Assembly: GCA_902798285.1 (NCBI GenBank)
Contig: CADBVZ010000006.1
Coordinates: forward strand, 91,031-155,030
Length of the DNA: 64,000 nt
DNA from: an uncultured Prevotella sp.
GTDB taxonomy: Bacteria; Bacteroidota; Bacteroidia; Bacteroidales; Bacteroidaceae
Reading direction: 5' to 3'
Positions 1-8,505 of this stretch are shown piece by piece. The notes below the pieces were generated by a model. That model had not been told where the DNA came from. It searched no databases and worked only from the letters and a program-made list of their open reading frames with translations. The first letter of the stretch is position 1, and each line of letters begins with the position of its first letter. The position numbers and the translations under genes were made by a program.

Positions 1-1
1 G

Positions 2-1057
2 GAAACCACGATAGGAACCATCGTCAAAGCCGGTACCGACTATCAGTTAGGCCGCATGAAAGGTAGTCTGCTGGTGGGCGGTCAGTATGAGTCCTTCTCG
101 CTCTATTCCATGATCTACTTACATGGAATCGAGTTCGGGTCAGTTGATTATGGAGGCCCCACTACCGTCGACTATCTCAAGAATGCCAAGGAGCACACGC
201 TCTCCTTCTTCCTTCAGGACAAGCACTATATCACGCCCAAGTTTATTGTGAACTTAGGCGCCCGCTATGATATCAAGAGCCGCGAGTTTAATAGTATCAA
301 CGCCTTCTCGCCCCGTCTGGCGCTATTGTATGTGCCTAACAATAAGTTCAGCCTAAAGTTGTCCTATTCCGAGGCCTACGCCGATCTGGCCTATTCCTAC
401 CGCTATTATTTCCAGGGTCGCGAATTCTCCGTCGATCCTCTCCATACATCGGCTATACAGCTCACGGCCATGGGAAAGGCGCCCCAGCTTCATCTCAACT
501 ACGAGGTTAACGCCTTCTATAATAAATACGACAATCTGCTGCAGTGGACCGTTAGGGACGACGCCCCGGTCAATGAAGATTATTCTCTCAATAACGGCTC
601 TCTTACCTCTATCGGCCTTGAGTGCAGCGCCAGTTACTCCCATAAGCGTGCTTCCGCCAATCTCTCGCTCTATTATTGCAAGGATCTCCGTGCCAAGAAT
701 TACAACTATAATGAGAGCAAGAACGAAGTTACCGGCGTTCCCCACTTTACGCTCAACCTCCATGGTGCCTGGAAACTCATTCAGCAGAAGAATCACGAAC
801 TCAAGGTTTATGGCCATGCAGCCTATTCAGGCCGCAAACTCAACTATATGCCGCGCGAGGTGCAGGACTATTATCTCGATGCCAAGTTGCTCTTCGATCT
901 CGGCCTGAAGTACAGTTACGGCAAGCATCTGCAGTTTGCGCTCGACTGCGAGAACCTCTTCAATACCGATCATTATGTCTGCGGCCCTGATCCCAAGTAT
1001 CTCCCCCATTTCCAGCGCGGCCGCACCCTCATGGCCTCCCTCGCCGTCGCCCTCTGA
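2..1057 (+). CDS. TonB-dependent receptor, C-terminal part (cut by window start)
   Basis: An open frame runs in from the window edge; only the last 351 residues are present, so the true start lies outside. The protein is a series of alternating amphipathic strands rich in Tyr, Asn and Ser, for example the stretches around LGARYDIKSREF and ALDCENLFNTDHYV. The second of these is the typical end of a TonB-dependent receptor barrel, where a DxxNLFN motif precedes the last strands. The chain ends in a hydrophobic strand (MASLAVAL). The family takes up siderophores, vitamins or glycans through the outer membrane using TonB energy. The plug domain and any substrate clue are outside the window. No SusD partner follows; the next gene is an Ig-like lipoprotein behind its own promoter. 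The class is fairly certain, the substrate unknown. Confidence 0.85.
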   Translation, partial: ETTIGTIVKAGTDYQLGRMKGSLLVGGQYESFSLYSMIYLHGIEFGSVDYGGPTTVDYLKNAKEHTLSFFLQDKHYITPKFIVNLGARYDIKSREFNSINAFSPRLALLYVPNNKFSLKLSYSEAYADLAYSYRYYFQGREFSVDPLHTSAIQLTAMGKAPQLHLNYEVNAFYNKYDNLLQWTVRDDAPVNEDYSLNNGSLTSIGLECSASYSHKRASANLSLYYCKDLRAKNYNYNESKNEVTGVPHFTLNLHGAWKLIQQKNHELKVYGHAAYSGRKLNYMPREVQDYYLDAKLLFDLGLKYSYGKHLQFALDCENLFNTDHYVCGPDPKYLPHFQRGRTLMASLAVAL

Positions 1058-1099
1058 GCAAGCCCCGATGGCCTCGCGCGCGAAAAAAATCAAATAAAA

Positions 1100-1131
1100 T
1101 TTGGTTTTTTCCTGACAAATTCGTAATTTTG
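1100..1131 (+). promoter_or_regulatory. Bacteroidetes-type promoter for the Ig-like lipoprotein
   Basis: TTTG at 1100-1103 is followed 20 bases later by TAATTTTG at 1124-1131. This matches the Bacteroidetes -33/-7 pattern (TTTG, 19-21 bases, TAnnTTTG). It sits 38 bases before the ATG at 1170. Confidence 0.7.
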
Positions 1132-1169
1132 CCCCCAAATCAATTAAATTATAAACCAACCTGATAAAA

Positions 1170-2393
1170 ATGAAACCATCATTCAGACATTTCCTGGGAA
1201 GCATGCTCCTGCTGGCATTGCCCCTGATGCTTACCTCGTGCGAGGGAGAGTTCGACGACATTTTCGGCGAGTGGAGCCGCCCCACAGGCCAGCAAAACAA
1301 TGAGCCCCCCAAGCCCGATGATACCCCCGTTGCCGTTACTGGCGTAACCATCGATCAATCCACACTTTCGCTCGCCATCGATGCCAGCGCCCAGCTGGTA
1401 GCCACCGTTCTGCCTGCCGACGCAGCCAATAAGAGCGTTTCGTGGTCATCGAGCAATGCAGCCGTAGCCACCGTCGATGCCAATGGTAATGTGAAGGCCG
1501 TAGCCGCCGGCACAGCCACCATCACCGTTACCACCACCGATGGCGCCAAGACCGCCACCTGCGCAGTTACCGTAGCCAAGAAGTCCGGCTCCATCAAATA
1601 CGCCACCAGCAGCGTTGGCAAGACCTTCGGCGATAAAGCCTTCACCAACACGCTCACCAACACGGGCGATGGCACAGTGACCTACAAGTCGTCGAACACC
1701 GCTGTAGCCGAGGTGAACGCCACCACAGGCGAGGTGACCATCAAGGGCGATGGCGATGCCATCATCACCGCCACCGTTACCGATACCGATAACTACGCTT
1801 ACGAGGTGAAGACCGCCAAATACACCCTCGGCGTAGGCACCGCCACCATGACGGTTACTGCCCCTGACGTTTCCGTTACCTACGATAAGAATGCTCACGG
1901 CATCACCGTTACCGCTCCCGCCGATGCCACCATTAAATACGGCAAAGTTGAGGGCACGTACGATCTTGACGCCAGCCCCACATACACCAATGCCGACACT
2001 TACAAAGTGTATTACCAAGTTACCAAGTTTGGCTTTACCACTGTTACCGGCTCTGCAAAGGTAGTTATCAGCAAGGCCGCCGGCGAAATCAAATACGCCG
2101 ATGGCAGTGTTACTAAAAACTCCATTGACACCAAGTTTACGAACACCCTTTCTGATGATGGCGATGCAAAGACCAATAACAAGGTCAGTTATTCATCTTC
2201 GGAAACTACTGTGGCTTCCATCGATGCTAACGGCGAGGTAACTATCGTGGGTGCAGGCACCACTACCATTACCGCCACCGTGACCGCTGAGAAAAACTAT
2301 CATTACGCCACCGCCAGTGCTCAATACACCTTGACAGTAAGACCCACTTCGAGCGTTCAGGACTATAACACTGGTGGCACACAGAACTGGTAA
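1170..2393 (+). CDS. Surface lipoprotein with Ig-like (BIG2) and related beta repeats
   Basis: The protein has 407 residues. A signal peptide of about 23 residues ends in a lipobox (LTSC), so it is predicted to be a lipoprotein, and the acidic EGEFDD after the Cys fits surface export in Bacteroidetes. Residues about 50-130 form a BIG2 Ig-like domain with the hallmark run SWSSSNAAVATVDANG followed by GTATITVTT. Two further units near residues 140-215 and 305-395 share a GxIKYAxxSV start, an SSxxTVAxI/V core and a TATVT end; a different beta domain lies between them. Such repeats usually act as spacers or adhesion modules. The gene has its own promoter and is followed 16 bases later by a fimbrillin-like lipoprotein, so the two are probably co-transcribed. 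The ligand is unknown. Confidence 0.8.
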   Translation: MKPSFRHFLGSMLLLALPLMLTSCEGEFDDIFGEWSRPTGQQNNEPPKPDDTPVAVTGVTIDQSTLSLAIDASAQLVATVLPADAANKSVSWSSSNAAVATVDANGNVKAVAAGTATITVTTTDGAKTATCAVTVAKKSGSIKYATSSVGKTFGDKAFTNTLTNTGDGTVTYKSSNTAVAEVNATTGEVTIKGDGDAIITATVTDTDNYAYEVKTAKYTLGVGTATMTVTAPDVSVTYDKNAHGITVTAPADATIKYGKVEGTYDLDASPTYTNADTYKVYYQVTKFGFTTVTGSAKVVISKAAGEIKYADGSVTKNSIDTKFTNTLSDDGDAKTNNKVSYSSSETTVASIDANGEVTIVGAGTTTITATVTAEKNYHYATASAQYTLTVRPTSSVQDYNTGGTQNW

Positions 2394-2409
2394 TTATACG
2401 CTTATCACC

Positions 2410-3975
2410 ATGAAACTAAATAAGATATTCCTAAGCATGGCTGCCCTCGCATTCCTGGGCGCCATGACGGTAGGCTGCTCCGGCGACGATCTGGCCGCTG
2501 AAACCCCGCAGCTCCCCAATACAACCAATGGCACTGTGGTGACCAAGGTCACCGTTAGCCTCGATGAACATGCATCAACCCGCATGCTTGATCCTACTGG
2601 TTTGAAGACCTTCGAAGAGGGCGATAAGATAGCTGTAATTTATACGAATACGGCTGGCGTAACGGTGAAAGCCGAGAGTGACCCGCTCCAAGCCACCGAT
2701 CTGCATGATGCAAAAAAAACAGCCTCGTTCTCTGTAACGCTTACAAATCCGCAGGCCAATACCCCTGTGCGTTATATCTATCCCGCAGCAATGGCTGCCG
2801 ACGATGTCTCGGCTACAACTCCAGATAATGATGCTACCATTAAGTGGACGAATCTTGCCACGCAGGATGGTGATTTTGCTTTTATCTCCGAATACGTCGA
2901 CCTCGCAGTCTTTGATGGCACAATGACTGCCCAGAGCAATCTCCCCAAAACAGCAACGCTCGAGAATCAGCTGACCGTTGGAGCTTTCACCATCAAGAAC
3001 AGCGGTGGAACAGACATCACCAACACCGTCACCAGTCTGACCATCAGCGATGGCACGAACACCTATAATGTCAGTCCATCGACACTGTCCACTATTTACG
3101 TGGCCATGAAGCCAATCAGCGATACTCAGACCGTCGTCGTTCAGGCCACTGACGGCACGGCCCACTATGTGAAGACCGTTACCGGTAAGACGCTCGCCAA
3201 AAACAATATTACTCCCGTAAATGTAAAGATGTTCACTGGTACGCCCGCATCGAGTGCCTTACCAGCCAACTTAGGTAATTTTCTTGGTGCCGACGGTTTC
3301 ATCTATCCCAGTTCGGTCGCAGCCACTACTACTGGTACCACCCCTGTGGCTGTAATTGCCTACGTGGGGAGCGTTTCGAACTACTTCAACAAATTCCTTG
3401 CCATTGCGCTGACAGATGTAGATAACAGCTATCACACCTGCGCCGATGCCTTGACGAAGGTTGGCGAATATGCTGCTGCCCATCCCATCACCATCGACGG
3501 TACGATCCACAACAGCAATGCCATCGGAGCAACCTGTTATGACATAGTGGCCGACGACGTGAACACTTCTTCCGCCACCCGTACGACGGGTGTGGTGAAG
3601 GGCTGGCGACTGCCGAGCGTGACCGACTGGCGTTATATCTTTGATGGTCTTGGCAGACAAAAAGCAAGTCTGACGCTGGTGGCAAAGAGAACTGGAGGAG
3701 AGCCTAAGCCTACCTTTAGTGAAGATGCTACTCCTACTAATCCGAAAGGTGTGGAGGACATGATGGTTTATCGTAATGGCGATAATGGCAGTTCGTTGCG
3801 TACTGCCATCAATACCGCCTGCGGTAATGATGCTTTGCAGTCCAATTCCTACTGGAGTAGTTCGCAGCTCAGTAGTGAGAGTAATAAAGCGTGGGTATAT
3901 TATTTACAGTGGGGGCAAATCTTTTCTTATCCTAAGACCAAAGAACATAATGTGCGTGCAGTTTTCGCATACTAA
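2410..3975 (+). CDS. Fimbrillin-like lipoprotein with C-terminal FISUMP-type domain
   Basis: The protein has 521 residues, counted from the ATG at 2410, which gives a clean signal peptide and a lipobox (MTVGCS). A frame 12 codons longer exists but places an odd tail before the signal. Residues about 30-290 look like the fimbrillin/Mfa-like family of Bacteroidales: a TRxLDPTGLKTFEEGDKIAV segment, a PARYIYP-like segment, and strands ending with the KTVTGKTLAKNNITPVNVKM pattern. Residues about 300-521 resemble the FISUMP/DUF1566 fold, with GWRLPSVTDWRYIF, then YWSSSQLSSESNKAW, and an end in NVRAVFAY. Fimbrillins polymerise into surface stalks; here the FISUMP-like head may be an adhesive tip. 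This is inferred from architecture only. The gene probably shares a transcript with the upstream Ig-like lipoprotein. Confidence 0.75.
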   Translation: MKLNKIFLSMAALAFLGAMTVGCSGDDLAAETPQLPNTTNGTVVTKVTVSLDEHASTRMLDPTGLKTFEEGDKIAVIYTNTAGVTVKAESDPLQATDLHDAKKTASFSVTLTNPQANTPVRYIYPAAMAADDVSATTPDNDATIKWTNLATQDGDFAFISEYVDLAVFDGTMTAQSNLPKTATLENQLTVGAFTIKNSGGTDITNTVTSLTISDGTNTYNVSPSTLSTIYVAMKPISDTQTVVVQATDGTAHYVKTVTGKTLAKNNITPVNVKMFTGTPASSALPANLGNFLGADGFIYPSSVAATTTGTTPVAVIAYVGSVSNYFNKFLAIALTDVDNSYHTCADALTKVGEYAAAHPITIDGTIHNSNAIGATCYDIVADDVNTSSATRTTGVVKGWRLPSVTDWRYIFDGLGRQKASLTLVAKRTGGEPKPTFSEDATPTNPKGVEDMMVYRNGDNGSSLRTAINTACGNDALQSNSYWSSSQLSSESNKAWVYYLQWGQIFSYPKTKEHNVRAVFAY

Positions 3976-4018
3976 CGGATCACGCGACGGTTCTCCGATT
4001 TACTCTGCTTGGTCCTGA

Positions 4019-4080
4019 CAGGGGACAGGTACCTGTCAGCCATTAGCGCAAAATTGTATCTGACAGGTACCTGTCCCCTG
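4019..4080. repeat. REP-like double palindrome
   Basis: A perfect 20-base inverted repeat has arms at 4019-4038 and 4061-4080 and a 22-base spacer. Each arm is itself nearly palindromic around GACAGGTACCTGTC, so the element can fold as one long hairpin or two small ones. This is the build of REP/BIME elements mobilised by REP-associated tyrosine transposases; no such transposase is in the window. Confidence 0.75.
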
Positions 4081-4170
4081 TTAGGATGCTGCCTCTAGGC
4101 TCAGGGAGGGTCGCGGATGTCAAAGTGCTATCTTCCTGAGTGACTAAGGGTTGACAGAGATAAAACGAAA

Positions 4171-4203
4171 GGCCTCGCTAATGGATGTTAGCGAGGTCTT
4201 TTT
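4171..4203 (+). terminator. Rho-independent terminator
   Basis: An 11-base stem (4171-4181 with 4188-4198, core CCTCGCTAA/TTAGCGAGG) and a 6-base loop are followed by a T run at 4199-4203. It probably ends the transcript of the two lipoprotein genes upstream. Confidence 0.75.
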
Positions 4204-4348
4204 GTGGGCTTCTCCTTATTATTTGCCACTTCTGATGTTGGCTTTCGGATTATCTACCTGCGAGTGATTCTGTTATGATTGTGTGTGTCAAAATAATTCA
4301 TTATCCAATTTATAAGGCGAAAAATACCTAAAAATGGGCCATTTAGAG

Positions 4349-4435
4349 GGGTGGAGGTTTAGTCGGAGTAAAGTCGGACTTTACTCGGAGTAAACCTCCA
4401 CTTTACTCGGAGGAAAGTCTGAGCTTACTCGGAGG
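4349..4435. repeat. TTACTCGGAG repeats with inverted copies
   Basis: The unit TTTACTCGGAG or its complement recurs about five times here. The outer arms GTGGAGGTTTA and TAAACCTCCAC form an 11-base perfect inverted repeat around an inner pair of copies. The stretch is non-coding on both strands and no function is evident. Confidence 0.6.
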
Positions 4436-4497
4436 GCATCGCGAAGCGGGTATTCAATCGAAAATCGTGTAAAAATAAATCAAATATTTATGTAACG

Positions 4498-4636
4498 TTG
4501 TAACACTGTTACAATGTTACAATTCGAGTTGTAACAAAATTCAGGATAAGTGTTACAGAAATATTCTGAAATCCCTTTAAATAAAGGGTTTCCAGTATAG
4601 ATGGAAAGTATTGTAACACTGTTACAACTGTTACAA
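4498..4636. promoter_or_regulatory. Cluster of TTGTAACA/TGTTACAA boxes (operator or iteron-like)
   Basis: The perfect 17-base palindrome TTGTAACACTGTTACAA occurs twice, at 4498-4514 and 4611-4627, 113 bases apart. Extra half-sites lie at 4515-4522, 4529-4536, 4551-4558 (last base differs) and 4629-4636. They precede the promoter at 4703-4734 and the gene pair that includes a primase-like protein. A dimeric DNA-binding protein site is the natural reading: an operator, or replication iterons of a decayed element. Confidence 0.65.
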
Positions 4637-4702
4637 ATACTGTCAACGAAATCAGGAAATAACGGGTTTTTGCCTGATTATGCCAGGAATCGGGGGATAT
4701 TA

Positions 4703-4734
4703 TTTGGTTATCTCTCGCTTTTTGATTACCTTTG
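4703..4734 (+). promoter_or_regulatory. Bacteroidetes-type promoter for the 4766 gene
   Basis: TTTG at 4703-4706 is followed 20 bases later by TACCTTTG at 4727-4734. It ends 31 bases before the ATG at 4766. Its place rules out the longer frame that opens at 4601, since that start would lie upstream of the promoter. Confidence 0.75.
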
Positions 4735-4765
4735 CACCTCGAAAATTCAAAAAACACCCTTAACA

Positions 4766-6172
4766 ATGAGTCAAAAGGAACAGAAGAAATGGGAGGAAAT
4801 GATCTGTCTGACGACAGACCATGAAGTAGAAGAGATGCTCAGAACGCTGGAATACAACTGGGATACAGCCGCCAGCCGAATGGAGCAGATAACGCATGAC
4901 CGCCAGCTAGGACTATATGACGATAGCGGCGTGGAGGCTATGGCTGTGTTCAACCGTATGGAGCGGGTGGGCACGCTGCTCTTTGCCCTGTATTCACGTC
5001 CTCAAGCCCTGTTGCTCAGTGGTTTCCGCAGTTTGCTGAGCAGGATGAACGCCGACCACAGGATGGACGCTGAAATCGCCTCGCTGATTTCACCCAGAAA
5101 GGGTAGGGAGATGGTGATTGATGCGCCTACCATCTGGAAACGTATTCAGGAAACCTACGAGCGTAATACCCCATCGCGCCAGCACGACGGAGCCATGCTC
5201 CGTAAGCTCTTCAAGGATCATTACATACCTAATATGGACGATGAGGACACGATGGGCTGGATGACGGAACTCGTGAAACCTACACCAGAGGACCAAGAGA
5301 AACTGGAGTTTGTAAACCAGATGATCGACTCGATGGTGTATCTGAGCGAGAACTTGGGGAAGGCCCTTTCGGGCTCCAGACAGCAGATAGGTATGGGACT
5401 GATGATGATGCAACAGGCCATGGAGACCATCAGTCAGTATGCCGACCTGGGGCAGATGAGCAACGAGGCGGTCGATGCTCTTTTTGAGGAAGCCAAGCAG
5501 GAACTGATGAAAAGCGAGGCCTGGCGGACCTACTGGCGCGACCATGTGGCCCACCTGTCGCTCATGGGCGAGAACCAGTTGGCAGAACAGCTGAAGGCCG
5601 ATGCCGAGGAGGTGGAACAGCAGCTGCTGGACCTTCACGGGTACATCTATAATAAATGGGATGAGTCGGCCGATGCCTTCGGTGCGGCTCTGAAGGAGAG
5701 CCATCTGAGTGATGACGAGATGCTCAGACTGATATTCCTGCTGGCCAAGAAGGAGATGCTGGAGAAAGAGGGCGATCTGCCCGACAGTCATCTCCTGAAG
5801 ATGCGTAACAATGTATTGGAATGGGCTGCCAAACTCGACGTGCTATGCTCAGAAAAGTATTATGCTCACTATGAAGAGATATGGCAGGACATTGTGCAGA
5901 ACCCCATCATAGGCGCCCAACTATCCGAATACCGCAACGGCAAGCACAATAAGGGCTTCAACATGCAGTGCTTCTGTCATATCATCGGTTGGCTGATGCG
6001 CGAGAAACAGTTCTTTGAAACTGACTCGCCAGCGGAACTGGCCAGAGTGCTTGGCGATAAATATTCGAAGGACACTTTCAAGGATTATATCAAGAAAACG
6101 AATATAGTGCTAACAGCGCAGAGTGTTTTTGAACTGGAATCGATCATAAATCACTATAAATCGGAAAAATAA
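4766..6172 (+). CDS. Uncharacterised, mostly helical protein upstream of a primase-like gene
   Basis: The protein has 468 residues and I do not recognise a confident family. The start at 4766 follows the mapped promoter motif; a frame extending back to 4601 would cross that promoter and the operator-like boxes. The protein is acidic, with no signal peptide or membrane segment, and is predicted to be nearly all helical (many E, K, L and M runs, such as MSQKEQKKWEEM at the N-terminus). Residues about 225-300 and 330-380 could be coiled coils. It is followed 56 bases later by the VirE-N/DUF3987 gene, with a terminator between. Genes like it sit beside such primase-like genes in Bacteroidales, so a role in a mobile-element or stress module is possible, but nothing in the sequence proves it. 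Confidence 0.6.
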   Translation: MSQKEQKKWEEMICLTTDHEVEEMLRTLEYNWDTAASRMEQITHDRQLGLYDDSGVEAMAVFNRMERVGTLLFALYSRPQALLLSGFRSLLSRMNADHRMDAEIASLISPRKGREMVIDAPTIWKRIQETYERNTPSRQHDGAMLRKLFKDHYIPNMDDEDTMGWMTELVKPTPEDQEKLEFVNQMIDSMVYLSENLGKALSGSRQQIGMGLMMMQQAMETISQYADLGQMSNEAVDALFEEAKQELMKSEAWRTYWRDHVAHLSLMGENQLAEQLKADAEEVEQQLLDLHGYIYNKWDESADAFGAALKESHLSDDEMLRLIFLLAKKEMLEKEGDLPDSHLLKMRNNVLEWAAKLDVLCSEKYYAHYEEIWQDIVQNPIIGAQLSEYRNGKHNKGFNMQCFCHIIGWLMREKQFFETDSPAELARVLGDKYSKDTFKDYIKKTNIVLTAQSVFELESIINHYKSEK

Positions 6173-6174
6173 GG

Positions 6175-6201
6175 GCGGGGAAGATTCCCCGCTTTTGTTT
6201 T
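6175..6201 (+). terminator. Rho-independent terminator
   Basis: A 7-base stem (GCGGGGA/TCCCCGC, 6175-6181 with 6186-6192) and a 4-base loop are followed by TTTTGTTTT. It lies just after the stop of the 4766 gene. Confidence 0.7.
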
Positions 6202-6228
6202 CCCTAACTCCCCAGCGAAATTTGCAAC

Positions 6229-8394
6229 GTGAAATCAAATAAATCAGAAATCATGATTTTGCTTGCAAAAACCTTTAGCGGCAAGCCTCGCAAGGCGAGC
6301 ATGGCTGCTTACCGTCAACTGCTGGCGGAGAATCACGTAGAGGAAATCCTCACAGACGTGAAGCAGAACAATAATTTGGATCGCAAGAAGGAGCTGCCCG
6401 TTTGGCTCCCACTTGCACAGTCATTTAACAATGGTACGCGCAAGGCTGAAAATGCTGTGCCTTCAGGACTTTTCTTCCTCGACATCGATGAGAAGGGTCT
6501 TACTGAGCAGCTTTGGCAGAAGGTACAGGAGGAGAATCTCATCGAGGAGTTTCGAATCGTGTACTTCGCTGAGAGTGCTGGCGGAGGAACCCACATTTGG
6601 GCTTGGCGCACACCTGGACTTTCTATCGAGGAGGACATCCAGAAGCTGGCGAGTCGCCTGGGTGTGAGCTACGACTCGCATGTCACCGATCTGGCCCGTT
6701 GCTGTTTCATGGTGAGTGAGCAGTATGTAAAGTTGCTCGATCCTGTGGTTTTCGAGAAATCTGAGTGGCACGAGGAGAGTGTTGAGAAAAATGACTCTCC
6801 AGCGACTCCGGTTACTCAGCCTTCGGCCTCAACTTTCAAGGCCGATTACAAGGGCTTGGAGTACAAGCAGATTGTAACCCGACTGCTCTTCAAACTGGGT
6901 TATGGTGATCAGCCGGTAGAAGGCGAACGTAATGAGACGCTCTATGCCATGAGCCGTTACATGCGATTCGTGTGCGACTTCAATCCTCAGTGGATTTATG
7001 AGGTAATGCCCCATTGGGGTCTGCCCGACCACGAGGCGATGGCTACCATCAAGAGTGCTGTGGCCAGTGTTCGTCCTCAGGCTATGCCTTCTATCATCAA
7101 GGATCTGCTCGAGGATATGTTGGCTGAGGCCCAGGAACCTGAGGCAAGCCATGAGGATGAGGAGGATAATAATAGCCTCTATCCCTCAGTACCCAAGAAG
7201 CTGCCTGGTATTCTACAGACAATAGCCGACCATACGCCGGCAGAGTTCAAGGAGTCGGCAATGATCAGTTCGATGCCTGTTCTGGGAACATTAGCCACTG
7301 GTGTACGAGCTGAGTATAATGACGGCAAGTTGAATTCACCTAGTTTCATTGTCAACGTTCGTGCTCCTCAGGCAGCTGGTAAGTCGTTTGCCGACGATCT
7401 GGTGGAGATGTTGCTCGAGCCCATTCAGAAGCAGGACGATGTGGAATGGAAAAAGGAGATGGAGTATTCGCTGTCGAAGAACGACGAGATGGAGGATCCC
7501 ATGGCTAACATCCGTATCATCGAACCCAACATCGGAACTTCGGCCTTCCTGAAGCGAGCTGTCTGTGCCAAGGGTAAGCATCTCTTCACCTATGCGCCTG
7601 AGATTGAGACCGTTCTGAAGAACAACAAGGGTGGTGCATGGACAGAGAAGAACGACCTGTTCCGACTGGCTTACGACAACAAGGTGTGGGGTCAGCATCG
7701 CATCTCGAAGGATTCGTTCTCGGCCAAGACTCGTCTGTACTACAATATCCTGATGTGTGGTACACCTCAGAAGTCGCGAGAGTTTTATTCTGATGCAGAG
7801 AGTGGACTCGTGAGCCGAACCACTTTTGTGGAACTGCCCGACATGAAGGGTGCCAAGATGCCTAAGTTCCAGAAGTATTCGAGCGAGGAACTCACAGCTA
7901 TTAAACACAAGTGCCTGGAACTGATGGATGAGGAATGTACTGTGGAACTGCCTCGTATCCGTAAGGCTATCGATGATTGGGACGAGTCGAAGCGCCTGGA
8001 GTATTTGCAGACGTTGACTCCCTCGCTCGACATTTTCCGTCGTCGTTCGGCTCTCAACGGATTCCGTGCAGGTATGGTGGCCTACATGCTCTGCGACAAG
8101 CAGGAGACTGATGAAGCTGTGGAGTTTGCACTCTGGTATGCTGAGCGTTGTCTCTACTATCAGATGAAACTCTATGGTAGTCAGATCGATGCCATCAGCA
8201 ATGCAGAGGCATTAGGTGGTCAGGTGAAGAATGTGCGCTATCTGGAGCTGTTGAGCGACAAGTTCACGCGTCAGGAGTTCGAGAATCTACGAGCTGCCAA
8301 CCATCAGCCCACGAATGTCCGCATGATTATCTCACGCTGGTGTAGCGAGGGTCTGGTGAAGAAGATAGACACCAACCTCTGGCAGAAGTGCTAA
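6229..8394 (+). CDS. VirE-N/BT4734-like and DUF3987 protein (primase-helicase-like)
   Basis: The protein has 721 residues from the GTG at 6229; an ATG at 6253 is an equally fair start. Residues about 10-180 match the BT4734-like/VirE N-terminal domain: an LFFLDID acidic motif, an AESAGGGTHIWAWR core, and a DLARCCF stretch. This is a primase-like fold. Residues about 240-300 form a helical linker. Residues about 315-640 match DUF3987: PSFIVNVRAPQAAGKS carries a P-loop-like APQAAGKS, followed by a FTYAPEIETVL segment and an SGLVSRTTFVELP segment. Such proteins are found in Bacteroidetes integrative elements and prophage remnants, probably in DNA replication. No integrase or mobilisation gene accompanies it here, so it may be a relic or a domesticated gene. 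Confidence 0.8.
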   Translation: MKSNKSEIMILLAKTFSGKPRKASMAAYRQLLAENHVEEILTDVKQNNNLDRKKELPVWLPLAQSFNNGTRKAENAVPSGLFFLDIDEKGLTEQLWQKVQEENLIEEFRIVYFAESAGGGTHIWAWRTPGLSIEEDIQKLASRLGVSYDSHVTDLARCCFMVSEQYVKLLDPVVFEKSEWHEESVEKNDSPATPVTQPSASTFKADYKGLEYKQIVTRLLFKLGYGDQPVEGERNETLYAMSRYMRFVCDFNPQWIYEVMPHWGLPDHEAMATIKSAVASVRPQAMPSIIKDLLEDMLAEAQEPEASHEDEEDNNSLYPSVPKKLPGILQTIADHTPAEFKESAMISSMPVLGTLATGVRAEYNDGKLNSPSFIVNVRAPQAAGKSFADDLVEMLLEPIQKQDDVEWKKEMEYSLSKNDEMEDPMANIRIIEPNIGTSAFLKRAVCAKGKHLFTYAPEIETVLKNNKGGAWTEKNDLFRLAYDNKVWGQHRISKDSFSAKTRLYYNILMCGTPQKSREFYSDAESGLVSRTTFVELPDMKGAKMPKFQKYSSEELTAIKHKCLELMDEECTVELPRIRKAIDDWDESKRLEYLQTLTPSLDIFRRRSALNGFRAGMVAYMLCDKQETDEAVEFALWYAERCLYYQMKLYGSQIDAISNAEALGGQVKNVRYLELLSDKFTRQEFENLRAANHQPTNVRMIISRWCSEGLVKKIDTNLWQKC

Positions 8395-8428
8395 TAACAA
8401 TAAAGTCCCGCTCAAACCGGATATGTAT

Positions 8429-8460
8429 CCCCGAATTGCCTGGCAGTTCGGGGATTTTTT
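8429..8460 (+). terminator. Rho-independent terminator
   Basis: The outer stem CCCCGAA/TTCGGGG (8429-8435 with 8447-8453) extends inward through TTGCC/GGCAG to about 12 pairs. It is followed by ATTTTTT and ends the primase-like gene. Confidence 0.8.
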
Positions 8461-8505
8461 CGCTGCATACCATATAGACTCCTCCTCATCCAGCCATACC
8501 CACAA

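Noticed and set aside
5090-5791. Minus-strand frame of 233 residues
   Set aside because: It is the shadow of the 4766 gene, with His/Leu-rich composition and no start signals.
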